Shown here: one piece after another, positions 8,412 through 15,642 of the stretch | How the letters are laid out: each line of letters opens with the position of its first letter | How positions within the stretch are numbered: position 1 is the stretch's first letter | Source: Deltaproteobacteria bacterium | GTDB taxonomy: Bacteria > Desulfobacterota > Desulfomonilia > UBA1062 | DNA length: 33,664 bases | Assembly: GCA_023230665.1 (NCBI GenBank) | Contig: JALNWY010000012.1 | Coordinates: 1 to 33,664 of the forward strand | Direction of reading: 5' to 3' | Notes under the pieces: generated by a model | What the model saw: only the letters and a program-made list of their open reading frames with translations | Databases searched by the model: none | Told to the model about the DNA's origin: nothing | Made by a program: the position numbers and the translations under genes

Positions 8412-9483
8412 CTTCAAGCAGATTGTATCTCCTGTATACAAAGGCCCACGACTGCAGCTCCTGTTCGTCGAGAACCATTTCGTCGCTGTCTGGGAAGGTC
8501 CTGGCAGGGATCCGGTTGCTCGAGGCGAGCAGGCGGATAGTGGGCTCCGGGATCTTCAGCAGCATGGACGCCCTCTCCAGCGACGTCTTTCTGGGCTTTG
8601 CGTGTCCGACCTTTTTGAAGACAAAGGTCTGGAGGATGTTTTTCCGGGTGGCTTCCCGGTCGCAGGAAAAGGCCCTGTCAAGGATGTCGACATAGCCTTC
8701 ATCCATCTGATAGCGGATATTCGCCAGCTCCACCAGGGCCCTGACGTCGTCGGGGTACTCTTCGAGCATGGCGCTCAGGATGCGCGAAGCCTCTTGCATG
8801 TTGTTGAGAAAGAAGTGGATCTCGGAGAGGTAGAGGTAGGTGTCTTTTTCCTTGTCGCCCAGGTCCATGGCCTTGGTGAACATCTCCAGGGCGAGGTCCA
8901 GGTGACCCAGCTCCCGGTGGCAGATGCCGATGAGCTTGTGGATCAGCGGCGAGGTCGAACACAGGGTGTTCGCCTTTTCCAGATCGTCTGCAGCGATGGT
9001 GTAGTATCCCTGCTCCATCTTGCTGCGCGCCCGCGACATAAAGGTCTTGAAACGATCGTCGAACCCCATGGACGAAAGGCTCAAGTCCCCGTTCTTGAAA
9101 TGGAACCCGGCGGTGCACAAGTCGATGTATTCGCGGTTTTCTTCGAAGGGATCGCCGGACTGGAGCACGTCGATCACCCGCTGGCAGAGGTTCTTGATAG
9201 GGAGCATGCTGTTGATCTTGTTCGCCACGTTGAAACCCACGGCGCACACGTCGTTGCTGTCCATCTCGGAAAGGTGGCGGGCCTCGGTCATGAGCTCCTT
9301 GAAGAAGAGGTTCGTCATTTCCTTTGAATTGAAGATGGGAAGCCCCATTGCAGACTTGTACTGTCCTGCGGGGCAGCTGTATTCATAACTGAGCCAGAGC
9401 TCGCCGTATTCGCTGTCGATCCGTTCCACCTCAACGGAGATGATTTCGATAAGGCCTTTGGGCTGTTCCAGTTTTCCACGCAT
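8344..9483 (-). CDS. TPR protein with C-terminal excisionase/MerR-like helix-turn-helix
   Basis: A 379-residue cytoplasmic protein I do not recognise as a named family. Residues about 1-140 are an uncharacterised domain. About 150-285 contain tetratricopeptide-like helices (SRARSKMEQGYYTIAADDLE, LIGICHRELGHLDLALEMFT, YLSEIHFFLNNMQEASRIL). The region about 295-360 (SLERASMLLKIPEPTIRLLA then a DEQELQSWAFVYRR helix) looks like the small winged helix of excisionase/MerR-type DNA-binding domains. It is the promoter-proximal gene of the haem run and could regulate it, but that is inference from position. There is no Shine-Dalgarno before ATG 9483, and a strong promoter places transcription start at or near that ATG. 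Confidence 0.75.
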   Translation of the reverse strand: MRGKLEQPKGLIEIISVEVERIDSEYGELWLSYEYSCPAGQYKSAMGLPIFNSKEMTNLFFKELMTEARHLSEMDSNDVCAVGFNVANKINSMLPIKNLCQRVIDVLQSGDPFEENREYIDLCTAGFHFKNGDLSLSSMGFDDRFKTFMSRARSKMEQGYYTIAADDLEKANTLCSTSPLIHKLIGICHRELGHLDLALEMFTKAMDLGDKEKDTYLYLSEIHFFLNNMQEASRILSAMLEEYPDDVRALVELANIRYQMDEGYVDILDRAFSCDREATRKNILQTFVFKKVGHAKPRKTSLERASMLLKIPEPTIRLLASSNRIPARTFPDSDEMVLDEQELQSWAFVYRRYNLLEDEIQRVSANPAGHKNQSMAVLP

Positions 9484-9489
9484 GAGGAA

Positions 9490-9518
9490 AATCTATGCTG
9501 AGGGCGCCAAAATGTCAA
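9490..9518 (-). promoter_or_regulatory. Sigma-70-type promoter of the TPR/haem operon
   Basis: Read on the minus strand: -35 TTGACA (9518-9513, perfect), a 17-nt spacer, then -10 TAGATT (9495-9490, 4 of 6). The start codon ATG at 9483 lies only 6 nt after the -10 box, so the transcript would begin at or next to the ATG and be leaderless. No Shine-Dalgarno precedes that ATG, which agrees. Confidence 0.65.
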
Positions 9519-9570
9519 CAGGCGGAAAGCAAAGCGCCCGCCAATTACCGGTAGATACAGGAGGGGATTT

Positions 9571-9597
9571 ATGATAGCTCACTCTCACGGAGGTTGA
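9571..9597 (+). CDS. Possible 8-codon leader ORF upstream of the DUF1573 gene
   Basis: ATG at 9571 follows a strong site (AGGAGGGG, 7 nt or so upstream) and encodes MIAHSHGG before a TGA at 9595-9597, two bases before the DUF1573 ATG at 9600. The GGAGG that serves the main gene lies inside this mini-ORF. Translation of the two could therefore be coupled. It may also be chance. Confidence 0.3.
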   Translation: MIAHSHGG

Positions 9598-9599
9598 AG

Positions 9600-10316
9600 A
9601 TGAAGAGATTTCTCGTTTCCGGAGGGATCTTGGCCTTTTCTGTTCTTGTTCTTTTTCCGCTAACCGCTCTGTGCGCAGCCAGGGCCGAGCTGCAAAACCC
9701 GGTATTCGATGCAGGAGAGATTCCCCAGGGTCAGGATCTCGTCCACGAGTTTCTCCTGAAGAATGCCGGGGACGAACCCCTGGTCTTCAAGGCGAGGCCG
9801 TGCTGAGGGGTCGATATTTCTGCTCCGGGCGGGCAGACCATAGAATCGGGCAAGGAAGGGAAGATTGAGGTGAAAATATCCACCCGGTCCTACACGAGCC
9901 AGGTTCTCAAGCACATCAGGGTGGAGACCAATGATCCCGAGGCAGGTCTCGTCACCCTCACCCTGAAGGCGCAGATCGTGGAGATACTCAAGGTGACCCC
10001 CCGCCTGGTGAACTTCGGGAAGATGCTGCAGAACCAGACCTCTGTCCGGGAGCTCCTGTGCGAGAATCAGGGCAAGGACCCGGTCAGGATTTTGTCGGTC
10101 GAGGCAAAACCTCCCGCCCTGCTTTCCCTCGGGGAACAGGAGCCGTTCGTATTGAATCCCGGGCAGAGCAGGAAGATCGCGATGAAGCTGTCCAGCGGGT
10201 CGTCCGAGGGATATGTCCACGGGTATGTGATGCTCAAGACCGACCTTGAGTTCCTCCCGGAAAAGGTCGTCCGGGTCCGGGCCGATGTGAAGAAGCAGCA
10301 GGGCATCGGTCAGTGA
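9600..10316 (+). CDS. Secreted DUF1573 protein, probable selenoprotein (in-frame UGA at codon 69)
   Basis: Read through the UGA at 9804-9806 this is one 238-residue protein. Residues 1-26 are a signal peptide (LTALCA before ARAEL), so it is exported. Residues about 33-125 match the DUF1573 Ig-like domain (NPVFDAGEIPQGQDLVHEF, LKNAGDEPLVFKA, IRVETNDPEAG), and a second beta-rich domain follows (VTPRLVNFG to the end). In DUF1573 proteins the segment after LVI-K normally holds a conserved Cys motif (CGC-like). Here that site reads RPC-UGA-GVDIS, a Cys-Sec pair. The frame stays open and family-like on both sides, and a stem-loop suited to Sec insertion follows. The ATG at 9600 has GGAGG 6 nt upstream; a TTG at 9594 is less likely. 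Without Sec decoding only a 68-residue stub would be made. A nonsense mutation is the main alternative. The function of the family is unknown. murJ follows 35 nt downstream. Confidence 0.75.
9812..9848 (+). promoter_or_regulatory. Candidate bacterial SECIS element
   Basis: A seven-pair apical stem (TCTGCTC 9819-9825 with GGGCAGA 9831-9837, including one U-G pair) closes a 5-nt loop CGGGC at 9826-9830. A lower stem CGAT (9812-9815) with ATCG (9845-9848) is separated from it by an internal loop. The loop starts 20 nt after the UGA and has G at its second position. This fits the published bacterial SECIS model (16-37 nt from UGA, small loop, G in the first two loop positions). Pairing was worked out by eye. 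Confidence 0.65.
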
Positions 10317-10351
10317 CCTTCAGATGAGATAGGCCAACATTCGGCGGCCCC

Positions 10352-11878
10352 ATGAAGAAGAGCACGAAGCGAAAGATCGCCACGGTCGGAGGACTTACCG
10401 GGATCAGCCGTGCCTTGGGCTTTGTCCGGGATATGGTGATGGCGTGGCTCCTGGGGGCCGGGTTTCTGGCGGACGCGTTCATCGTGGCCTTCCGGATACC
10501 CAATCTCCTTCGCAGGTTCATGGCCGAGGGCGCGGTCAGCGTAGCCTTTGTCCCGGTGTTCGTGGAGTCCAAGGAAAAAGACGGTCTTCAGAAAGCCATA
10601 GAACTCACCCGCGGGGTATTCACCCTGCTGTTTTTCTCCCTTGCCGGGCTGGTGATTTTGGGCGAGATCGTGGCGCCCTTTATCGTGGCCTTCATCGCGC
10701 CGGGTTTTCTCGACCGGGAGATCTTCGACGTGACGGTCCGCCTCACCCGGATCATGTTCCCCTTCATCCTGCTGATCGGCACCGGGGCCCTGCTCATGGG
10801 GGTGCTCAACTCTCTCGGGCATTTTTCTGCGCCTGCGGGCGCTCCCATTCTCCTGAATGTGTTCATGATCGGGATGCCCGTACTGTTCCATGTCGTGTAC
10901 CCCGTGTTCTCCTCGCCTGCGGACGCCTTTGCCTGGGGGGTGATCCTGGGAGGGATCGCCCAGATCCTGCTGCAGGCCGTGCCCTTGCGAGGGATGCGGG
11001 TGTCCCTGGGATTCACGAGGAACTTCTTTCATCCCCGGCTCAGGCAGGTGCTGAAGCTCATGGGGGTGGCAGCGGTCGGGGCCTCGGTGTATCAGCTCAA
11101 TGTCTTTATCGGGACCCTGCTCGCATCCCTGCTCTCCACGGGCAGCGTATCGTATCTCTACTATGCGAACCGCATTGTCGAGCTCCCGCTGGGACTTTTT
11201 GCCTTTGCGGTGAGCAACGTGATGCTCCCTTCACTGAGCGCCGCCTATGCCCGGACCGATCACCAGGCCCTGCGCGCGCTCACCGGGGAGTCACTCATCG
11301 CGGTTCTGCTCTTCACCATACCTGCGACCATCGGGATCATCGCGCTCGCAGAGCCGATATTCGCTGTGCTCTTCATGCGCGGCGCTTTCGGCCCGGAAGA
11401 CGTGGCCGCCTCGGCGCAGGCCCTGCGCATGTATGCCCTTGGCCTGTGCGCGGTGGGGGTCTCGCGGGTTCTCACTCAGACCCTGTACGCCATGCAGCAG
11501 GCAAACCGGGTGGTGAGGACGGCCTGGATCTCGCTGGCGGTCAATGTCCTGCTCAGCGCGGCGCTCATGCCTTTTCTGAAGCACGCGGGCATCGCGCTGG
11601 CGAGCAGCATCTCCGTGGCCATGCAGACGGTCATGCTCTCTCGGATCCTCACCCGGCAGGGGATCACCCTGTCTGCGGAGATATGGTCCACCGTGGGGAA
11701 GATGGCGGGCGCCGTGGCGGCCATGGGCGCAGGCCTGTTCTGGTTCGTGCGCATGGAGTTCTGGACCGAGGGCCTGACCCTCATGAGCCTTTCCCTGCTG
11801 GTTTCCTCCATCGGCCTGGGGGCCGCCGTCTACTTCACCCTGCTGTGGGTCATGGGGGTGCGGCATTTCGGCAGATGA
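10352..11878 (+). CDS. murJ: Lipid II flippase MurJ (MviN)
   Basis: A 508-residue polytopic membrane protein of the MOP superfamily that moves lipid II across the inner membrane for peptidoglycan synthesis. The N-terminus is typical (GGLTGISRALGFVRDMVMAW, then ADAFIVAFRIPNLLRRFMAE, then FVPVF), with about 14 hydrophobic segments over the whole length and conserved internal patterns such as YYANRIVELPLGLFAFAVS and LYAMQQANRVVRTA. The length is usual for the family (about 510). The ATG at 10352 has no strong Shine-Dalgarno and follows the DUF1573 stop by 35 nt, so the two are probably cotranscribed. Both act in the envelope, but no direct link is known to me. Confidence 0.95.
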   Translation: MKKSTKRKIATVGGLTGISRALGFVRDMVMAWLLGAGFLADAFIVAFRIPNLLRRFMAEGAVSVAFVPVFVESKEKDGLQKAIELTRGVFTLLFFSLAGLVILGEIVAPFIVAFIAPGFLDREIFDVTVRLTRIMFPFILLIGTGALLMGVLNSLGHFSAPAGAPILLNVFMIGMPVLFHVVYPVFSSPADAFAWGVILGGIAQILLQAVPLRGMRVSLGFTRNFFHPRLRQVLKLMGVAAVGASVYQLNVFIGTLLASLLSTGSVSYLYYANRIVELPLGLFAFAVSNVMLPSLSAAYARTDHQALRALTGESLIAVLLFTIPATIGIIALAEPIFAVLFMRGAFGPEDVAASAQALRMYALGLCAVGVSRVLTQTLYAMQQANRVVRTAWISLAVNVLLSAALMPFLKHAGIALASSISVAMQTVMLSRILTRQGITLSAEIWSTVGKMAGAVAAMGAGLFWFVRMEFWTEGLTLMSLSLLVSSIGLGAAVYFTLLWVMGVRHFGR

Positions 11879-11998
11879 TCCGGAAGCAAAACCCTCCGGA
11901 GAAAGGATTCCCGATCTGTTCGCAGAGACCCCCCAATCAGTATGAAATTTCTTTCTTATAAAAAGTAACAAAAGTTCTTTCCCGGAGATCGGATTTTT

Positions 11999-12041
11999 TT
12001 GCATACACGGGACACGGCCATATAACCGACCGTTATATAGG
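11999..12041 (+). promoter_or_regulatory. Promoter with overlapping palindromic operator-like site
   Basis: The inverted repeat ATATAAC (12020-12026), CGACC, GTTATAT (12032-12038) is perfect over 7-bp arms and extends by CC/GG with one bulge. Its left arm includes TATAAC (12021-12026), a good -10 box (5 of 6), with TTGCAT 16 nt upstream as a weak -35. A direct repeat TAGGG occurs at 12038 and 12049. The surrounding 11941-12060 region is notably AT-rich. It could be a regulated promoter for the small ORF and the GAF/HD-GYP-like gene. Confidence 0.4.
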
Positions 12042-12113
12042 GATATTTTAGGGTGACGGCCAGTGGCATTATGTTTGCTTGATGATCAGAATTAACAATT
12101 GGGTGGGACAGCC

Positions 12114-12239
12114 GTGAGACTGACACGACGGGAAATACTTGAGCAACTGGGAAGACTCGGTATTCGGGGGCTCTCTGACTTGAAAAAGGCGTGCAGGGAG
12201 TTTGAGATCTACTGGAAATACATGCACTGCAATGTATGA
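12114..12239 (+). CDS. Possible 41-residue protein, unknown function
   Basis: A GTG-started frame encodes a 41-residue, Arg/Leu/Glu-rich peptide that looks helical and partly amphipathic (LTRREILEQLGRLGIRGLSD, then LKKACREFEIYWKYMHCNV). It ends at TGA 12237-12239, 51 nt before the next gene. The ribosome binding site is weak (GGGTGGGA). Composition is protein-like and it fills most of an otherwise empty spacer. I do not recognise a family. Confidence 0.4.
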   Translation: MRLTRREILEQLGRLGIRGLSDLKKACREFEIYWKYMHCNV

Positions 12240-12290
12240 ACTGATCACTCTCGTTGATGAAATTATCCGATGGGGAGCTAACGGAGCATC

Positions 12291-14147
12291 ATGTGCAATG
12301 AAAGACTGACCAGGTTCGTTGTTGACCAGACCTTGGAACTCTCCCCTGAATTCATCAAGCAAAACGCCGAGGTTGTTCCGTTGCTCTTCCAGGTGTGCCT
12401 TCTCTCCGAAGTGGATGTCCGTGTGGAGAAGATCTCGGATCTTTTCCTGAATTTCGTCGAGCACGTCACCCCTTTCGACGCGGCGTTGGTATATATCTGG
12501 GCGCCGCAGAATGCATGGTTCTGCAGGGGACTTCAGGGAGAGGTGCCCGAGAGCATCGAAAACGGCGATATCTTCACTTTTGCCGTTCGGGACACCGCAA
12601 AACCCATTCTCATATCCGATGCGAGCGAGACCGGTCTGGGGGCACACGAGCTGCCGATCATGTTCCAGTCCATGATCGCGCTTCCCATTTACAGGGACAC
12701 GAAGATCATCGGCTCTCTCGAGCTCTTCCGCAAGACCGGGCCTTGTTTCGACATGAACGACCTCGTGCTGATCAAGCATCTGCTCCTGGGTTCGGAGAAT
12801 ATCCTTAAGCAGGTGATCAGCCCGGAGCCGGATTACGACGAGGTCCTGGATATCCGAACAGACGTGCCCCAGAAGCATGTTCTCCTGGATATCCTCAACC
12901 AGTATGAAGAGCTCTCCAAGCGCATGAGCTTTCCGTTGAGCGTGGCGATCCTGGAGATAGAGGACCGGGACAAGTTCGGGCTCTACCAGCACATCCCTGA
13001 GGGTGTGAGGATGCTCAAGAGCCTGGCGAAAATGATCCAGGACGGGCTGAGACGCTATGACAAGGTGATCCGGTACGAAGAGCTGAGCTTTTTCGTGATC
13101 CTTCCCGGGTGTTCGCCACAGGATGCCATCACGGCGCTGCATAATGCAATGCTCAATCTTGGGGCCGACCTCGCCAACAACATGACCATGGGTATCGCCA
13201 CGCTGCCGGACGAGGCCCAGGATGCCAAGGGGCTGATCAACATCGCCCACCAGGCCCTGTCGCACGCAAAGAAAAAGGGCATCCACATGGCGCGTTATTC
13301 CCAGACAGGGGCCATCAAGCAGACCAACATCTCGCTCGAACTCAGGATGAAGAAAATTCTCAATTCGGGCCCCCACGTAGAGGTGCTCAACGATCTGCTG
13401 GACCTGCTCCGGATCCAGTGCCAGGCCGACGACATCTCCATCCGGCACGAGGCGCCCGGTTCCCCGGTGAGCTGGCAGGGGTACGACCTGGGGCACATTG
13501 ATCACCAGGGCCTCTCGGATGATATCTACGAGTGGATCATCACCTACATCACGCCCGCCTGGGCCGTGGCCCTGGGACTCGACCCCGATATCCGCAACTG
13601 GTATCTCGGCATACTCACTACTGCCTCCATCCTGAGTGATCTGAGGGCGGGATACCCCATGGGCTACTCCATCCGGGTGGCGGACCAGATGTTCACCCTG
13701 GCAAAGGAGATGGGCAAAGGCGAGGCCCAGGCGGCACAGTGGGCCAACTCGGCGCTGGCAGCCAATATCGGATATCTCGGCATTCCCACCTCGATCTTCA
13801 CCAAAGGAGAGATCACTCCCTTTGACAGGAAGAAGATCAGCGCCCACACCTTTATCGGCTCAAAGATTCTGCAAGACGTGTCAGTGCTCAACTGCGACAG
13901 CGACCTCATCATGTACCATCACGAGAACATGGATGGGAGCGGATATCCCAGAGGGCTCAAGGGGGATGACATTCCGCTGGGTGCGCGGGCCATGCGGGTC
14001 ATCGACACCTACAACGCCATAACCACCCCCCGGCTCTACCGGTTCCAGCTGAATCATCAGGATGCGTTGCGGGAGCTGTGCGGCATGTCCGGGAAATCCC
14101 TGGACCCGGACATCACGTCTTTGTTCGTGGACATTATCGGTTTTTGA
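12291..14147 (+). CDS. GAF / degenerate GGDEF / degenerate HD-GYP signalling protein
   Basis: A 618-residue soluble protein without membrane segments. About 25-180 is a GAF-type sensory domain (VTPFDAALVYIW, FQSMIALPIYRDTKIIGSLE). About 195-345 has the fold pattern of a GGDEF domain, but the signature is RYEELSFFVILP (261 on) where active cyclases have RYGGDEF. About 410-615 resembles HD-GYP. It keeps HHE (543-545) and DGSGYP (548-553), but the HD pair of the LHDIGK-like motif is replaced by Ala491-Asn492, with Tyr495 in place of Lys (AANIGYLGIP). It should therefore be unable to make or hydrolyse cyclic di-GMP and may act as a receptor or scaffold. Its 3' end overlaps the convergent NtrC-type gene by 14 nt. 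GGAG lies 4 nt before the ATG. Confidence 0.85.
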   Translation: MCNERLTRFVVDQTLELSPEFIKQNAEVVPLLFQVCLLSEVDVRVEKISDLFLNFVEHVTPFDAALVYIWAPQNAWFCRGLQGEVPESIENGDIFTFAVRDTAKPILISDASETGLGAHELPIMFQSMIALPIYRDTKIIGSLELFRKTGPCFDMNDLVLIKHLLLGSENILKQVISPEPDYDEVLDIRTDVPQKHVLLDILNQYEELSKRMSFPLSVAILEIEDRDKFGLYQHIPEGVRMLKSLAKMIQDGLRRYDKVIRYEELSFFVILPGCSPQDAITALHNAMLNLGADLANNMTMGIATLPDEAQDAKGLINIAHQALSHAKKKGIHMARYSQTGAIKQTNISLELRMKKILNSGPHVEVLNDLLDLLRIQCQADDISIRHEAPGSPVSWQGYDLGHIDHQGLSDDIYEWIITYITPAWAVALGLDPDIRNWYLGILTTASILSDLRAGYPMGYSIRVADQMFTLAKEMGKGEAQAAQWANSALAANIGYLGIPTSIFTKGEITPFDRKKISAHTFIGSKILQDVSVLNCDSDLIMYHHENMDGSGYPRGLKGDDIPLGARAMRVIDTYNAITTPRLYRFQLNHQDALRELCGMSGKSLDPDITSLFVDIIGF

Positions 14148-15507
14148 GCCACCGGGGGTGGGTGATCCCGTATTTTCGGATCTTGTAGTGGATCACCCTC
14201 TTACTGATCCCGAGCATCTCGGCCGCGTCTTTCTGAATCCAGTCGTTTTTCTTGAGGGCCTCAAGGATGATTTCCTTCTCATTGAGTGCCAGAGACGAGA
14301 GGCCGCCATTGCCCCCGCTCTCCTTTTCCATCCGGGGCTCGCCGCCCTGAATCGAGATGTCGCCGGTCCGGATGACGGTGCCGTCCGAGAGCAGGACAGC
14401 CCGCTCGATGCAGTTGCGTATCTCCCGGACGTTTCCCGGCCAGTCGTAGGATCTGAGCAGATCCAGCGCAGCCCGGTCGATCTCCATCTCCGGCTTGCTG
14501 AATTCGAGTGAGTATTTCTTGAGAAAATAGCGGGCCAGGGGCTCGATGTCTTCCCTGCGTTCCCGGATGGGAGGGATGGGGATGTTGACCACGTTGATCC
14601 GGTAGTAAAGATCTTCCCGGAACTTTCCTTCCTGGACCATCTGATAGAGGTCCTGGTTCGTCGCTGCGATGACCCGCACGTCCACCTTGATGGTGCGTTC
14701 CCCGCCGAGGCGCTCGAATTCCCTTTCCTCAAGAACCCGCAGGATCTTCGACTGCAGTGACATGTCCATGTCCCCGATCTCGTCGAGGAAGATGGTTCCC
14801 ATATTGGCCTGCTCGAACCTGCCTGTCCTAAGCTTCACCGCCCCGGTAAAAGCGCCTCTTTCATGGCCGAAGAGCTCGCTTTCCAGGATGTTCTGGGGAA
14901 GCGCGGCACAGTTGACCTGGACAAAATTGTTGTCCGAGCGATTGGAGTTGTGGTGGATGGCCCCTGCAATGAGTCCCTTGCCCACCCCGGTCTCGCCGGT
15001 GAGCAGGAGGGTCGAGTCGGCCTTTGCCACCTTTTCCGCCATATTCAGGACTTTTTTCAGCGAGGGACTGACCCCGATGATGTCGGATGTGCGGTAGATG
15101 ATGTTCTCCTGGGTATGCCTGAGGTAGTCGATCTCGTTCTTCATCCGCTTGAGCGTCAGGGCATCGTCTACCTTCTGAACGATCTCATTCAGGCCGAAGG
15201 GCTTCTGGATGAAATCCTGGGCGCCGTTCTTCATGGCCACCACTGCAGTGTCAACCGATGCATACCCGGTCATGACGATGACAATGGTGGACTGGTTGGA
15301 CCCCTTGATCTTCTTGAGCAGTTCCAGACCGTCCATTCCCGGCAGCTTGAGATCGGTGATGATGAGGTCGTAGATGTACTTGTTGATGCGTGCCATCGCA
15401 GCCTCGGCGTTTTCCACGAGTTCTGAGACATGGTTGTGTTTTTTCAGTTCCTGAAAGAGGATCTGGCCGAGGTTGATGTCGTCTTCGACTATGAGTATGT
15501 GTGCCAT
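14134..15507 (-). CDS. Sigma-54-dependent response regulator, NtrC family
   Basis: A 457-residue three-domain activator. The receiver domain (1-120) has the acidic pocket EDD (8-10), phosphoacceptor Asp52 in IITDLKLPGMDG and the conserved Lys in IQKPFG. The AAA+ domain (about 140-370) has Walker A GETGVGKG, the sigma-54 contact loop GAFTGA, Walker B IFLDEIGD and the arginine-finger region FREDLYYRINV. A C-terminal Fis-type helix-turn-helix (KDAAEMLGISKRVIHYKIRK) binds DNA. It belongs to the AtoC/ZraR/HydG group; the partner histidine kinase is not in the window. ATG 15507 is preferred to ATG 15522 because GGAAAG is suitably placed and MAHILIVEDD is the normal receiver start. It is convergent with the GAF/HD-GYP-like gene. 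Confidence 0.92.
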   Translation of the reverse strand: MAHILIVEDDINLGQILFQELKKHNHVSELVENAEAAMARINKYIYDLIITDLKLPGMDGLELLKKIKGSNQSTIVIVMTGYASVDTAVVAMKNGAQDFIQKPFGLNEIVQKVDDALTLKRMKNEIDYLRHTQENIIYRTSDIIGVSPSLKKVLNMAEKVAKADSTLLLTGETGVGKGLIAGAIHHNSNRSDNNFVQVNCAALPQNILESELFGHERGAFTGAVKLRTGRFEQANMGTIFLDEIGDMDMSLQSKILRVLEEREFERLGGERTIKVDVRVIAATNQDLYQMVQEGKFREDLYYRINVVNIPIPPIRERREDIEPLARYFLKKYSLEFSKPEMEIDRAALDLLRSYDWPGNVREIRNCIERAVLLSDGTVIRTGDISIQGGEPRMEKESGGNGGLSSLALNEKEIILEALKKNDWIQKDAAEMLGISKRVIHYKIRKYGITHPRWLKNR

Positions 15508-15561
15508 ATCAAGTCTTTCCATCGGAAAATTGAATACAAAACTTTATCCTGGCGGTTTATT

Positions 15562-15642
15562 ATTACAGCGGCGATTGTTTATCCCAATCCTGTGCTGGTT
15601 TGGCTCCGGGCCCATATTCATTGATTTCATCGCCGCTGTAAT
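15562..15642. repeat. Perfect 14-bp inverted repeat between divergent genes
   Basis: ATTACAGCGGCGAT (15562-15575) recurs as its exact reverse complement at 15629-15642 with a 53-nt spacer. The arms lie in the 290-nt region between the NtrC-type regulator (leftward) and the MBL hydrolase (rightward). They could be a pair of operator half-sites for a looping regulator or a long-range RNA hairpin. The rest of this spacer shows only a small CCCTT-AAA-AAGGG hairpin (15678-15690) and no clear sigma-54 promoter. Confidence 0.6.

Noticed and set aside
9600..9806. The DUF1573 gene as two separate genes, or as a plain pseudogene
   Set aside because: The second half would start with a GTG at 9870 in the middle of a domain and without a ribosome site, and no other lesion is present. 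Readthrough at the Cys-UGA site explains the data better, though a single nonsense mutation is not excluded.
11879..11900. TCCGGA repeated 10 nt apart after murJ as a terminator
   Set aside because: The stem is only 6 bp and no T-run follows.
12069..13847. A 592-codon open frame on the minus strand opposite the GAF/HD-GYP-like gene
   Set aside because: The plus-strand frame has clear domains and a ribosome site; the antisense frame has no recognisable domain and is a shadow of codon bias at high GC.
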